This document shows positions 8,426 through 17,654 of a DNA stretch of 41,514 nt, in pieces (position 1 is the stretch's first letter; the number at the start of each line of letters is the position of its first letter). Made by a program: the position numbers and the translations under genes. Source of the stretch: Gammaproteobacteria bacterium (GTDB taxonomy: Bacteria; Pseudomonadota; Gammaproteobacteria; UBA9339); NCBI GenBank assembly GCA_023135155.1, contig JAGLTR010000015.1:1-41514 (forward strand). The letters run 5' to 3'. The notes under the pieces are model-generated. The model made no database searches, had not been told where the DNA came from, and saw only the letters and a list, made by a program, of their open reading frames with translations.

Positions 8426-9751
8426 ATGGATATAAATAAAAAATATGTTGTTGTTGGTTTGGGGAAGACCGGGATCTCTTGTGTGCGATTTCTGAGAGAC
8501 CAGGGATGTGATACTACTGTCGTTGATAGCAGGGCACAACCGCCTGGCGAGCTAGAGCTGGCGCGTGATTTTCCAAATGTTGAGTTGTTCTGTGGCAAGC
8601 TCGAGCATGACGTTATGCAGCTTGCTGATGTTCTGGTGGTGAGCCCCGGGGTGGCACTACGAAAGCCTGCCATCAAGGCGCAAATCGCGCGTGGTGTTGA
8701 GATTGTTGGTGATATCGAACTATTTGCAAGGGTAGCAGAGGCGCCGATAGTGGCAATCACAGGCTCGAATGGAAAGAGTACAGTGACAACGTTAGTTGGT
8801 GATATGGCGAAGCAGGCGGGTTTGCAAGTTGGTGTTGGTGGGAATTTAGGTGTGCCGGCACTTGATCTGTTGTCTGTTGAAAAGCCTGATTTGTATGTAT
8901 TAGAGCTTTCAAGTTTTCAGTTAGAGACCACGCGTTCGCTAAAAGCTGCAGCTGCAACTGTGTTGAATATTTCGCCTGATCACATGGATCGCTATGACAG
9001 CCTGGCGGATTATGTCGCAGCCAAAATGCGTATTTACAGCAATTGCAAAGCAGCAGTAATCAATAAAGACATGGATCCCGTAGAGACGCATAGCAATCCG
9101 TCTCAGAAGATATATTTCACCTTAAGCAAGCCAGGCAATGATGAGTTTGGAGTGAGAGACGGATATTTGGCCCTAGGTGATCAGCTACTGATGCCTATTT
9201 GTGAGCTTAAAATTAAAGGACGCCACCAAATAGCAAACGCTTTGGCGGCGTTGGCGTTAGGTGATGCGATTGGTTTGTCGATGAATGCTATGCTTGTAGC
9301 TCTGCGTGCATTTTCTGGGTTAGAGCATCGTTGCCAGTGGGTGCGTAGGCTTAATGGTGTCGATTGGATTAATGATTCTAAAGGAACAAATGTTGGTGCA
9401 ACTCAAGCGGCTATTTCCGGACTTGGGGAGTCTACAGCCGGTAAGATAGTTTTATTAGCTGGTGGCGAGGGCAAGGGTGCTGATTTTTCGGTATTATTAT
9501 CTGTAGTGCAAAAATATGTGCGCACGGTGATTCTTTTTGGTCACGATAGCGAGATAATAGCTGCGGCTTTAACAGAGGGCTGTAAAATAGTGCAAGCAGA
9601 ATCATTAGCGCAAGCTGTAACGATTGCAGCTAATGAAGCTCAAAGTGATGATGTGGTATTATTATCGCCAGCATGCGCAAGTTTCGATATGTTTAAGAAT
9701 TTCGAGGATCGTGGCGAACAATTTATGCAGGAAGTAAAAAAACTAAAATGA
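8426..9751 (+). CDS. murD: MurD, UDP-MurNAc-L-alanine:D-glutamate ligase
   Basis: MurD adds D-glutamate to UDP-MurNAc-L-Ala with ATP. The N-terminal Rossmann-like segment VVVGLGKTGISCVRFL binds the UDP part. The ATP loop is G113-SNGKS118, and LSSFQLE plus NDSKGTNVGAT are typical MurD motifs. I start at the ATG at 8426 (441 residues); the TTG three codons upstream has nothing in its favour. The gene has no Shine-Dalgarno and probably its own promoter. ftsW begins within its stop codon (ATGA). Confidence 0.95.
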   Translation: MDINKKYVVVGLGKTGISCVRFLRDQGCDTTVVDSRAQPPGELELARDFPNVELFCGKLEHDVMQLADVLVVSPGVALRKPAIKAQIARGVEIVGDIELFARVAEAPIVAITGSNGKSTVTTLVGDMAKQAGLQVGVGGNLGVPALDLLSVEKPDLYVLELSSFQLETTRSLKAAAATVLNISPDHMDRYDSLADYVAAKMRIYSNCKAAVINKDMDPVETHSNPSQKIYFTLSKPGNDEFGVRDGYLALGDQLLMPICELKIKGRHQIANALAALALGDAIGLSMNAMLVALRAFSGLEHRCQWVRRLNGVDWINDSKGTNVGATQAAISGLGESTAGKIVLLAGGEGKGADFSVLLSVVQKYVRTVILFGHDSEIIAAALTEGCKIVQAESLAQAVTIAANEAQSDDVVLLSPACASFDMFKNFEDRGEQFMQEVKKLK

Positions 9752-10869
9752 TTAGAAAAAAAAGCCTGCCTTTTATTTATGACTATTGGTTGTTAGCAAT
9801 AGTTTTTGCGTTGTTGGCTTTTGGTATTTTGATGGTCGCTTCAGCTTCAATGGTTATTTCTGATCAGCAGTTTCATATGCCGTTTCATTTTTTATTCCAT
9901 CAGGTGGCATATGTGATTACAGGGGGCTTTTTAGCTTTTTTTGTAACACGTATTCCGTTAATGGTTTGGGAGCGTGCAGGACCATATTTATTAATTCTTA
10001 GTCTGTTTTTATTGTTATTGGTTTTAATTCCTGGAATTGGACGCGAAGTAAATGGCAGTATGCGCTGGTTAGGTTTCGGACCATTGGGGATACAAGTTTC
10101 AGAGTTCGCGAAATTTTCGGTAATTATTTATTTGGCAGGTTATTTGGTGCGGCGCGAGGATGAAGTACGCGTGCAATTTAGTGGTTTTATTAAGCCGATG
10201 GTGGTTTTAGGTGTGGTTGCCATACTGTTGCTTCTAGAGCCTGATTTTGGTGCCACGGCTGTTATTATGATGACGGCATTAGGTTTAATGTTTTTATCTG
10301 GAGCTAGATTGTGGCAATTTCTCATGTTGATGGTGTTGGTCGTCGGTGCTTTAACGCTATTAGCTGTCGTATCTCCATATCGTCTGTTACGTTTAACAAC
10401 ATTTATGCATCCTTGGGCGAATCAATTTAATAGCGGTTATCAGTTGACGCAATCCTTAATTGCCTTTGGGCGTGGCGGAGTTTTTGGTGTTGGTTTGGGT
10501 AATAGTATTCAGAAACTATTTTATCTGCCGGAGGCGCATACCGATTTTCTTTTTGCGGTTTTAGCAGAAGAGTTGGGTTTAATCGGTGAGCTAATTGTTA
10601 TCGGTCTCTTTTTATCGCTATTTTTAAAAATGATGAGTATTGGGCGTAGAGTTTGGCGTATTGGTGAGAACTTTGCGGCTTATCTTTGTTATGGTTTTGC
10701 TATGTGGTTGGTGATGCAAGCGGTGATAAATATTGGGGTTAATTCTGGGGTTCTGCCAACCAAGGGTTTGACACTACCTTTTATGAGTTATGGTGGCAGT
10801 AGCATGTTATTTAACTGTATTGCCATTGGTATTGTGCTACGCATTTATCATGAGGTTGTGACGGTCTGA
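9748..10869 (+). CDS. ftsW: FtsW, septal peptidoglycan glycosyltransferase
   Basis: FtsW is the SEDS-family polymerase that works with FtsI at the septum. The 373-residue protein has about ten membrane helices. The SEDS motifs are present: GSMRWLGFGPLGIQVSEFAK in the first half, LLLEPDFGAT with the conserved acidic residue, and LPTKGLTLPFMSYGGSSM near the C terminus. The start overlaps the murD stop by 4 bp. In most gammaproteobacterial clusters murG follows; here the next gene is murC after 77 bp. Confidence 0.95.
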   Translation: MIRKKSLPFIYDYWLLAIVFALLAFGILMVASASMVISDQQFHMPFHFLFHQVAYVITGGFLAFFVTRIPLMVWERAGPYLLILSLFLLLLVLIPGIGREVNGSMRWLGFGPLGIQVSEFAKFSVIIYLAGYLVRREDEVRVQFSGFIKPMVVLGVVAILLLLEPDFGATAVIMMTALGLMFLSGARLWQFLMLMVLVVGALTLLAVVSPYRLLRLTTFMHPWANQFNSGYQLTQSLIAFGRGGVFGVGLGNSIQKLFYLPEAHTDFLFAVLAEELGLIGELIVIGLFLSLFLKMMSIGRRVWRIGENFAAYLCYGFAMWLVMQAVINIGVNSGVLPTKGLTLPFMSYGGSSMLFNCIAIGIVLRIYHEVVTV

Positions 10870-10931
10870 CGTATCGACCAAATTTTAAAGCTTCTCGACT
10901 TTCCTATCTATCTATATTTTCCGAACCAAAC

Positions 10932-10940
10932 TGTTACAAT
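10932..10940 (+). promoter_or_regulatory. Extended -10 promoter of murC, predicted leaderless
   Basis: TGT-TACAAT (10932-10940) matches the extended -10 consensus TGnTATAAT. It ends 6 nt before the murC ATG at 10947, so transcription would start on or beside the start codon. No clear -35 is needed for this promoter type, and none is seen. No Shine-Dalgarno is present. Confidence 0.6.
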
Positions 10941-10946
10941 GTCGCG

Positions 10947-12350
10947 ATGAGTATACAAATCACAGATACAAAGCGCAGTAAGCGTATCCACTTCGTGGGA
11001 ATAGGTGGTGTTGGGATGAGTGGAATAGCTGAGGTTTTGATTAACCTTGGTTATCAGATTTCAGGATCCGACATTAAAGAGAATGCTAATACCAGGCGTC
11101 TTGCATCTTTGGGTGCGCGTATTGCATATGAGCAAGTTGCCAAGAATGTTGATGATGTTGATCTCATCGTTACTTCAAGTGCTATCAAGAAAAGCAATCA
11201 TGAAGTTAAGGCGGCGTTGAAGAGATGTATTCCTGTAGTGCCGCGCGCGCAAATGCTAGGTGAGCTGATGCGTTTGCAAGAAGGTATTGCGATTGCGGGG
11301 ACGCATGGTAAAACAACCACGACTAGCTTGGTTGCCAGTTTATTGACAGAGGGTGAGCTTGATCCAACGTATGTTATTGGTGGTCAGTTAAATAGTGCCG
11401 GTTCAAACGCGCGTTTAGGTACCGGAAAATATTTTGTGGCTGAAGCTGATGAGAGCGATGCTTCGTTTTTATTTTTGCAGCCGCGTATGGCAGTTGTTAC
11501 TAATATTGATGCTGATCATATGCAGACATATAAGGGTAACTTTGATGTTTTGCGCGCGACGTTTTTGGATTTTTTACATAAATTACCGTTTTATGGTTTG
11601 GCTGTAGTTTGTATTGATAACCCAATTGTACGTGAAATACTGCCAGATATAGCACGTCCTATTCTTACTTACGGTTTTTCAGAAGATGCGAGTGTGCGAG
11701 CGGTTAATTTTCAGCAAATCGGTGTGCGTTCTAGTTTTCAAATTGTACGACCTGATCATGAGACCTTAACCATAGAATTAAATATGCCTGGTAGGCATAA
11801 TGCATTAAATGCTTTAGCTGCCGTTGCAATAGCTACAGAGTGTGGTGTTAGTGATGCAGCGATATGTGCTAGTTTAAATAAATTCCAAGGTGTTGGAAGG
11901 CGTTTTCAGCTATATGGCGATATTAAGTTTAAGCATGGTAAAGCGCTGTTGATTGACGATTATGGGCATCATCCTAATGAGATTGCCGCAACTCTTGAGG
12001 CGGTTCGCCAAGCCTGGCCAGGGCGACGTCTTTTGCATGTTTTTCAGCCGCATCGGTATTCGCGGACACACGATCTTTTTGAGGACTTTGCAAGGACACT
12101 GTCTGTATCTGATATGCTACTATTACTAGAGATATACTCAGCTGGTGAGAAGCCGATTACGGGCGTTAGCGGTCGGGCATTAGCTCGCAGTATAAGGCAG
12201 CGCGGTAAGGTTGATCCGCTGTTTGTTCCGCAGCTTGAAGAGTTGCTGGGGGTCTTGGACGATGTAGTACAAGATGGCGATATTTTATTATTGCAAGGTG
12301 CAGGTAGTATTGGCGCGATGGTTACACAGTTAGCCGAGAGAAAGAAATAA
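10947..12350 (+). CDS. murC: MurC, UDP-MurNAc:L-alanine ligase
   Basis: MurC adds L-alanine to UDP-MurNAc, the first peptide step of the pathway. The N-terminal HFVGIGGVGMSGIAEVL motif binds the nucleotide sugar and G118-THGKT123 is the ATP loop. EADESDASFL and DDYGHHPNEI are characteristic MurC blocks. Length is 467 residues, normal. It has its own predicted promoter with practically no leader, which separates the murC-murB-ddlB-ftsQ group from ftsW. murG is missing between them. Confidence 0.96.
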   Translation: MSIQITDTKRSKRIHFVGIGGVGMSGIAEVLINLGYQISGSDIKENANTRRLASLGARIAYEQVAKNVDDVDLIVTSSAIKKSNHEVKAALKRCIPVVPRAQMLGELMRLQEGIAIAGTHGKTTTTSLVASLLTEGELDPTYVIGGQLNSAGSNARLGTGKYFVAEADESDASFLFLQPRMAVVTNIDADHMQTYKGNFDVLRATFLDFLHKLPFYGLAVVCIDNPIVREILPDIARPILTYGFSEDASVRAVNFQQIGVRSSFQIVRPDHETLTIELNMPGRHNALNALAAVAIATECGVSDAAICASLNKFQGVGRRFQLYGDIKFKHGKALLIDDYGHHPNEIAATLEAVRQAWPGRRLLHVFQPHRYSRTHDLFEDFARTLSVSDMLLLLEIYSAGEKPITGVSGRALARSIRQRGKVDPLFVPQLEELLGVLDDVVQDGDILLLQGAGSIGAMVTQLAERKK

Positions 12351-12362
12351 GTAGGGTAAGAG

Positions 12363-13241
12363 ATGTATCAAGTACGTGGAAAAATTTTTCAAGATCATAA
12401 GTTGGCTCCATACACAACCTGGCATATCGGTGGTATGGCAAAGGTTTTTTATCAGCCGCAGGATTTGGCGGATTTAAAAGAGTTTTTTGTTCAATTAGAT
12501 CCAAAAGAAAAGATTTATTGGTTGGGTGCGGGTAGTAATGTATTAATTGCTGATGCAGGTCTTGATGGCGTGGTGATTTATGCAAAAGATAATTTAAATA
12601 AAATAGAAAAACTAACTAATAATAATTTCCGTGTTGAAGCTGGGGTTTTTTGTCCGAAATTAGCTGGTTTTTGTAAGCAAGAAAGTTTAATTGATGGCGC
12701 TTTTTTAGTCGGTATTCCTGGAACTATTGGTGGGGCATTGGCTATGAATGCTGGAGCTTTTGGAAGCGAGATTTGGAGTTTCGTCACAGCCATTGAGACG
12801 GTTGATAAGCAGGGAAAAATATCCTTGAAAAAAGCTGAAGAATTTTCAGTGAATTATCGCGAAATAGATTTGGCTGCTGATGAGTGGATTATTGCGGGAC
12901 ATTTTAATTTTTCTACTGGTAACTTTCATGAAGTCGAAGAGCGTATTAAAACTTTATTGGCGCAGCGTTATGCGACGCAGCCTTTGGCCGAACGAACCTG
13001 TGGTTCTGTATTTCGTAATCCACCGAATGATTATGCTGGTCGCTTGATTGAACAGTGTGGCCTAAAAGGTATGGTTGTTGGTGATGCTATGGTTTCGCAG
13101 AAGCATGCGAATTTTATTGTTAATAGAGGTAAGGCTACAGCAGCTGACGTATTACAATTAATGCAGGATGTGCAAGCTGAGGTTCAAGCGAAGTTTGGTG
13201 TAGGGCTTGTTCCTGAAGTGAGGATTTTAGGGTATGACTAA
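12363..13241 (+). CDS. murB: MurB, UDP-N-acetylenolpyruvoylglucosamine reductase
   Basis: This FAD- and NADPH-dependent enzyme reduces UDP-GlcNAc-enolpyruvate to UDP-MurNAc. FAD-binding motifs include NTTWHIGG-like TTWHIGGMA near the N terminus, GAGSNVLI, GIPGTIGGALAMNAGAFGSE and the catalytic serine region CGSVFRNP. The C terminus ends in VPEVRILG with the proposed catalytic Glu. At 292 residues it corresponds to the shorter type II form rather than the 342-residue E. coli type. It starts 12 bp after murC and overlaps ddlB by 8 bp. Confidence 0.94.
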   Translation: MYQVRGKIFQDHKLAPYTTWHIGGMAKVFYQPQDLADLKEFFVQLDPKEKIYWLGAGSNVLIADAGLDGVVIYAKDNLNKIEKLTNNNFRVEAGVFCPKLAGFCKQESLIDGAFLVGIPGTIGGALAMNAGAFGSEIWSFVTAIETVDKQGKISLKKAEEFSVNYREIDLAADEWIIAGHFNFSTGNFHEVEERIKTLLAQRYATQPLAERTCGSVFRNPPNDYAGRLIEQCGLKGMVVGDAMVSQKHANFIVNRGKATAADVLQLMQDVQAEVQAKFGVGLVPEVRILGYD

Positions 13242-14160
13242 GCGGATTTTAGCAAAAGATTTTGGTGAAGTTGCAGTGTTAATGGGTGGTGACTCAGCAG
13301 AACGTGAGGTCTCTCTGGTTTCTGGTAAGTGTGCCTTAGACGCATTGTTGCGTAAAGGTGTGCATGCATATGCTATTGACGTTGATAAAACGGTTGTCGA
13401 CCAGCTTTTGGCGCGCAGGCCTGATAGGGTGTTTATTGCGCTGCATGGCACAAAGGGTGAGGATGGTGTAATCCAAGGTTTGCTGGAGGTTATGGATATT
13501 CCTTATGCAAGCAGTGATGTTGCTTCCTCATCGCTAACAATGCATAAGTTACGCAGCAATTTATTTTGGAAAGGGATTGGGCTTCCGGTGATACCGACTA
13601 AGGTTATTTCTAAGGATGATTCTTTGGCTGCGTTGAATAAAAATTTCTCTTTCCCTGTTTGTGTGAAGCCTGCTTGTAGTGGCTCCAGTTGTGGTATTTC
13701 GAAGGTTGAGACAGTAGATGAAATTCCAGCGGCATATGCATATGCGAAAAAATTCAGTGAAGAGGTTATGTTGGAGCCTTGGATCGAGGGGCGAGAATTT
13801 TCCGTAGGTATTTTGGGTGATGAGGCTTTGCCGGTAATTGAAATTACCACATCAGCGGGCTTTTATGACTATAACGCTAAGTATAAAAATGATAACACTG
13901 GTTATTTGTGTCCTTGTGATTTGGATTTAAGTGTGCAGAAAAAGATGCAAGAGATAGCGTTGGCGGCTTTTCATACTGCGGGTTGTCGTTATTGGGGTAG
14001 GGTGGATTTTTTGCAAGATGCAAATGGCAAGATTTGGTTACTAGAAGTAAATACTATTCCTGGTTTAACTTCACATAGCTTAGTTCCTAAAGCTGCGGAA
14101 CATGTTGGTATTAATTTTGATGAGTTGATTTGGAAAATCTTGGCATTTACTTTACGCTAG
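13234..14160 (+). CDS. ddlB: D-alanine:D-alanine ligase
   Basis: This ATP-grasp ligase joins two D-alanines for the MurF step. The N-terminal GGDSAEREVSLVSG motif, the ATP-grasp segment PVCVKPACSGSSCGISKV, LEPWIEGREFSVGIL and the metal-binding end LLEVNTIPGLTSHSL are all present. Length is 308 residues, as for E. coli DdlB. The ATG lies inside the end of murB, and ftsQ follows after 25 bp, the usual order. Confidence 0.95.
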   Translation: MTKRILAKDFGEVAVLMGGDSAEREVSLVSGKCALDALLRKGVHAYAIDVDKTVVDQLLARRPDRVFIALHGTKGEDGVIQGLLEVMDIPYASSDVASSSLTMHKLRSNLFWKGIGLPVIPTKVISKDDSLAALNKNFSFPVCVKPACSGSSCGISKVETVDEIPAAYAYAKKFSEEVMLEPWIEGREFSVGILGDEALPVIEITTSAGFYDYNAKYKNDNTGYLCPCDLDLSVQKKMQEIALAAFHTAGCRYWGRVDFLQDANGKIWLLEVNTIPGLTSHSLVPKAAEHVGINFDELIWKILAFTLR

Positions 14161-14185
14161 ATAATTTTGATTATTAGGGGCCCTC

Positions 14186-14884
14186 ATGTTTGGAAAGCTT
14201 AGTATAAAGAGTGCATTGCAAATATTTATTCTAGTGAGCGTTGCTGTTTTGTTGATTTGGGCGTGGGTTTTATTGCGTAATCCTGCATATTTCCCAATAC
14301 ATGATGTCGAGATCCAGGCCTCATATCAGCACATCGCCCCGCAGACTATTCAAAAGGTAATCGCGCCTTTTTCACAGCAGAGTTTTTTTGCGTTAAATGC
14401 AAAGTCGCTCAAGAAGCAATTGCTTGATATTCCGTGGATTTATCAGGTGGTTGTGCGTCGTGTTTGGCCAGCAAAAATTATAGTCAAGATTGTTGAGCAG
14501 CAAGCAGTGGTGCGCTGGAATGATGACTCGCTCTTTAATGCGCAAGGTGATCTATTTACACCAGAAAAAATTACGGCAAATGATCTGCCCGTTATAGTGG
14601 CTCCAGATGATCAGTCAGCACAAGCGTGGCGTCTCTATCAACATATAGCGCAGCAGGTCGGGTTGTTGGGGTTACATGTAGTGAAGTTAGAGATGAATAA
14701 TGATCGTATGTGGGCAATGCAGCTTGATGATGGCATTATTGTACAGCTTGGTAAGGTTGCAATTTTATCTAAGGTTGTTCGCTTGGTTGCGCTATACCCA
14801 AAAATCATTGGGGGTAGGGGTGACGCTGTTGCGAAAATTGATCTGCGTTATCGTAACGGCGTTGCGGTTCACTGGAAGAAATAA
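14186..14884 (+). CDS. ftsQ: Cell division protein FtsQ
   Basis: FtsQ is a bitopic divisome protein that recruits FtsL/FtsB. The protein has a membrane helix at about residues 11-29 (LQIFILVSVAVLLIWAWVLL), a POTRA domain (about residues 34-105, including HDVEIQASY and IPWIYQVVVRRVWPAKIIVKIVEQQAVVRW) and the C-terminal beta domain ending IDLRYRNGVAVHW. Length is 232 residues, a little short for the family. A purine-rich AGGGGCC precedes the ATG. It is followed by a 252-bp gap before ftsA, which is longer than usual. Confidence 0.92.
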   Translation: MFGKLSIKSALQIFILVSVAVLLIWAWVLLRNPAYFPIHDVEIQASYQHIAPQTIQKVIAPFSQQSFFALNAKSLKKQLLDIPWIYQVVVRRVWPAKIIVKIVEQQAVVRWNDDSLFNAQGDLFTPEKITANDLPVIVAPDDQSAQAWRLYQHIAQQVGLLGLHVVKLEMNNDRMWAMQLDDGIIVQLGKVAILSKVVRLVALYPKIIGGRGDAVAKIDLRYRNGVAVHWKK

Positions 14885-15000
14885 ATATAATATTGTCAAT
14901 CAACTGGTTACATAAACTTGTTAATTTATTGTTTTATTTCAAGTGTTTTTTTGCGAATATTTTTTCATGAAGTGATTTTTTCGTCTTAACCATTATGATA

Positions 15001-15022
15001 AGCTACCACCTCGTAGCTTTTT
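15001..15022 (+). terminator. Terminator- or attenuator-like hairpin in the ftsQ-ftsA gap
   Basis: AGCTAC (15001-15006) pairs with GTAGCT (15013-15018) around the loop CACCTC, followed by TTTTT. The six-base stem is short. The rest of the 252-bp gap (14885-15136) is AT-rich, with a possible -10, TATGAT, at 14994-14999 just before the hairpin, so this may be an attenuator in an ftsA leader. Confidence 0.35.
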
Positions 15023-15136
15023 GTATTTAGCTCGTCGCCAATGAAGTTATTAATAAATAAGGCGTTTTTATAAGCTAGAAAATACATTAAGTCATTTTGC
15101 TGCTTTTAGAGTTTAGATGGAGATAGTTAAAGTAAG

Positions 15137-16372
15137 ATGGCAAAAAAAATCGATAACAACTTGATTGTTGGTCTAGATATTGGAACTACCAAGATTGTAG
15201 CTTTGGTAGGTGAGGTTAATCAGGATGGTAATGTTGAGGTCATTGGAATTGGCTCACATCCATCGAAAGGTTTAAAGCGTGGCGTTGTTGTAAACATCGA
15301 GGCAACGGTAAGCTCGATCCAGCGCGCTATTGAAGAAGCTGAATTAATGGCTGGCTGTGAGATCCACTCAGCCTATACTGGAATCTCCGGTAGCCACATA
15401 AGAAGTCTTAATTCCCATGGTATCGTCGCCATTCACGATAATGAAGTTTCGCAGATTGATATTGATCGTGTAATTGATGCGGCACGCGCTGTTGCTATTC
15501 CAGCAGACCAAAAGATTTTACATATTCTGCCGCAAGAGTTTGTGATTGATAGCCAAGAGGGCATTAAAGAGCCTATTGGTATGTCAGGAGTGCGCCTTGA
15601 GGCAAAGGTGCATATCGTTACAGGTAGTGTGAGTGCGGCACAGAATATTATCAAATGTGTTGAGCGTTGTGGACTAAAAGTCAGTGACATAGTTTTGCAG
15701 CAGTTGGCTTCAAGTCATGCGGTTTTAAGTGAAGATGAAAAAGAGCTTGGCGTTTGTTTGGTTGATATTGGTGGTGGTACTACTGATATCGCTGTTTTTA
15801 CAAATGGCTCGATACGCCACACAGCAGTTATTCCGATCGCAGGTGATCAAGTAACAAACGATATTGCTGTAGCGTTAAGAACGCCGACGAAGCATGCCGA
15901 AGAGATAAAGATTAAGTTTGGTGCTGCTTTAGCCCGCTTAGCTGATCATACGCGTACAGTTGAAGTGCCTGGAGTTGCGCAGAGGCAGTCGAAAGACTTA
16001 TCGCAAAGAACGTTAGCTGAGGTTATTGAGGCCCGTTACGAAGAGTTGTTTTCGCTCGTGTCAGCAGAGTTGCGACGCAGTGGTTTTGGTGACTTGATTC
16101 CTGCAGGTATGGTGGTAACAGGTGGCGCTTCGAAAATAGAGGGCGCACTCGAGTTGGCTGAACAAGTGTTTCAAATGCCGGTTCGTCTTGGTGCTCCACA
16201 GAACATTCAAGGCATTACTGATGTGCAGAATAATTCTATCTACGCTACAGGCGTAGGATTGTTGCTATCTGGTTATCAAGACCAGGGTGATGGGCAGCAA
16301 GAGATTAAGTTGACCGTGGGCATGAAGGGTTTGTGGTCGCGGATGAAAAGTTGGTTTCAGGGTAATTTTTAA
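15137..16372 (+). CDS. ftsA: Cell division protein FtsA
   Basis: FtsA is the actin-like ATPase that anchors FtsZ to the membrane and recruits the divisome. The phosphate-1 motif VGLDIGTTKIVALVG, the 1C subdomain (about residues 85-165), the phosphate-2 motif LVDIGGGTTDIAVF and the adenosine motif GMVVTGGASKIEG are visible. The C-terminal GLWSRMKSWFQGNF is the expected amphipathic membrane-targeting helix. Length is 411 residues. A GGAGA element lies 13 nt before the ATG. ftsZ follows after 24 bp. Confidence 0.96.
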   Translation: MAKKIDNNLIVGLDIGTTKIVALVGEVNQDGNVEVIGIGSHPSKGLKRGVVVNIEATVSSIQRAIEEAELMAGCEIHSAYTGISGSHIRSLNSHGIVAIHDNEVSQIDIDRVIDAARAVAIPADQKILHILPQEFVIDSQEGIKEPIGMSGVRLEAKVHIVTGSVSAAQNIIKCVERCGLKVSDIVLQQLASSHAVLSEDEKELGVCLVDIGGGTTDIAVFTNGSIRHTAVIPIAGDQVTNDIAVALRTPTKHAEEIKIKFGAALARLADHTRTVEVPGVAQRQSKDLSQRTLAEVIEARYEELFSLVSAELRRSGFGDLIPAGMVVTGGASKIEGALELAEQVFQMPVRLGAPQNIQGITDVQNNSIYATGVGLLLSGYQDQGDGQQEIKLTVGMKGLWSRMKSWFQGNF

Positions 16373-16399
16373 AGTTAAGTAAGTAGGAGTGATAGCGTG

Positions 16400-17560
16400 A
16401 TGTTTGAGTTATCAGAAAATCAGGTTACAAATGCAATTATTAAAGTAGTTGGCATTGGTGGTGGTGGCGGTAATGCTGTTGATCATATGATTCGTGAGAA
16501 CGTTGATGGCGTTGATTTTATTTGCGCTAATACTGATGCTCAAGCGTTGAAAAATGCTAGCGCAAAAACGCTGATGCAACTTGGTAATGAGATTACCAAG
16601 GGCTTAGGTGCCGGTGCTGATCCAGAAATTGGACGTTTGGCGGCAGAGGAGAATCGTGATCGTGTGCGCGATATTCTTGATGGCGCTGATATGGTGTTTC
16701 TTACTTGTGGTATGGGCGGTGGTACCGGAACAGGTGCAACTCCAGCTTTTGCTGAGATTGCTAAAGAGTTGGGTATTTTAACCGTCGCTGTGGTGACCAA
16801 GCCATTTTCTTTTGAAGGTAAAAAACGTCTGTTAGTTGCTGATGATGGTATTAAAAATTTAGCTCGTCACGTTGATTCATTGATCACGATTCCTAATGAC
16901 AAATTATTGTCAGTTTTGGGTAAAAACATTAGCTTACTAAACGCTTTTAAAGCTGCAAATAATGTTTTGCAGGGCGCAGTGCAGGGCATTGCGGATTTGA
17001 TTACTCGTCCTGGTTTAATTAATGTCGACTTTGCTGACGTACGTACTGTTATGTCAGAAATGGGCATGGCCATGATGGGAACTGGTACCGCGCGTGGTGA
17101 GCAGCGTGCCACTGAAGCTGCAGAAGCTGCAGTTTCTAGCCCACTATTGGAAGATGTCGATCTTAGTGGTGCTTGTGGTGTGTTAGTCAATATTACCGCT
17201 GGGTTAAGCATGACAATCGGTGAGTTTGAAGAGGTTGGTGATGTCATTAAATCCTTCACCTCAGAGAATGCGACTGTTGTTGTTGGTACTGTTATTGATC
17301 CTGATATGAGCGATGAACTGCGTGTTACAGTTGTGGTAACAGGCTTAGGCATGCAGGGTGAAAAGATTATTGATCCCAAAATAAAGGTTACAGAGACTAC
17401 TAAGCGTGATGGCACCGTTGATTATCATAAGTTGGAGCGTCCAACAGTGATGAGGAATCAGCCCCAAGAAGTAAAAGACATTCCTGCTGGCGAGTTTGAT
17501 AAGAATATGGAGTACCTTGATATCCCCGCTTTTTTGCGTCGACAAGATGATAGCGAATAG
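16400..17560 (+). CDS. ftsZ: Cell division GTPase FtsZ
   Basis: FtsZ is the tubulin-like GTPase that forms the Z ring. The nucleotide-binding GIGGGGGNAVDHM and the tubulin signature GMGGGTGTGA are present. The T7 loop NVDFADVRTVM would complete the catalytic site of the next subunit. After a short linker comes the conserved C-terminal peptide YLDIPAFLRRQ, which binds FtsA and ZipA. GTG at 16397 and ATG at 16400 are both possible; I prefer the ATG because the resulting MFE start matches the family and TAGGAG lies 10 nt upstream. Confidence 0.97.
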   Translation: MFELSENQVTNAIIKVVGIGGGGGNAVDHMIRENVDGVDFICANTDAQALKNASAKTLMQLGNEITKGLGAGADPEIGRLAAEENRDRVRDILDGADMVFLTCGMGGGTGTGATPAFAEIAKELGILTVAVVTKPFSFEGKKRLLVADDGIKNLARHVDSLITIPNDKLLSVLGKNISLLNAFKAANNVLQGAVQGIADLITRPGLINVDFADVRTVMSEMGMAMMGTGTARGEQRATEAAEAAVSSPLLEDVDLSGACGVLVNITAGLSMTIGEFEEVGDVIKSFTSENATVVVGTVIDPDMSDELRVTVVVTGLGMQGEKIIDPKIKVTETTKRDGTVDYHKLERPTVMRNQPQEVKDIPAGEFDKNMEYLDIPAFLRRQDDSE

Positions 17561-17611
17561 TTTGTTCCGTAGATGGGGTAAAGCCTAGAGCTACTTTTTT
17601 CACAAACCTTA

Positions 17612-17620
17612 TGTTAAAAT
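17612..17620 (+). promoter_or_regulatory. Extended -10 promoter of lpxC
   Basis: TGT-TAAAAT (17612-17620) fits the extended -10 pattern. Transcription would start near 17627, giving a leader of about 28 nt with AGGA (17641-17644) as ribosome binding site. This gene therefore differs from the predicted leaderless ones. Confidence 0.45.
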
Positions 17621-17654
17621 GCCGGCCTTTATGACCACATAGGATATACAGAGA

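Noticed and set aside
8236-8439. 67-codon plus frame running into murD
   Set aside because: It is a mirror of the minus-strand membrane gene, whose strong Shine-Dalgarno and helices are more convincing.
10863-10946. Possible remnant of murG between ftsW and murC
   Set aside because: The 77-bp gap contains no stretch resembling MurG in any frame, only AT-rich sequence and the murC promoter.
13503-13850. 115-codon minus-strand frame opposite ddlB
   Set aside because: It mirrors the coding frame of ddlB and shows no recognisable domain.
16867-17415. 182-codon open frame on the minus strand opposite ftsZ
   Set aside because: It is antisense to a certain gene, has a low-complexity Ser/Thr/Pro composition that mirrors ftsZ codon bias, and no ribosome binding site or family resemblance.
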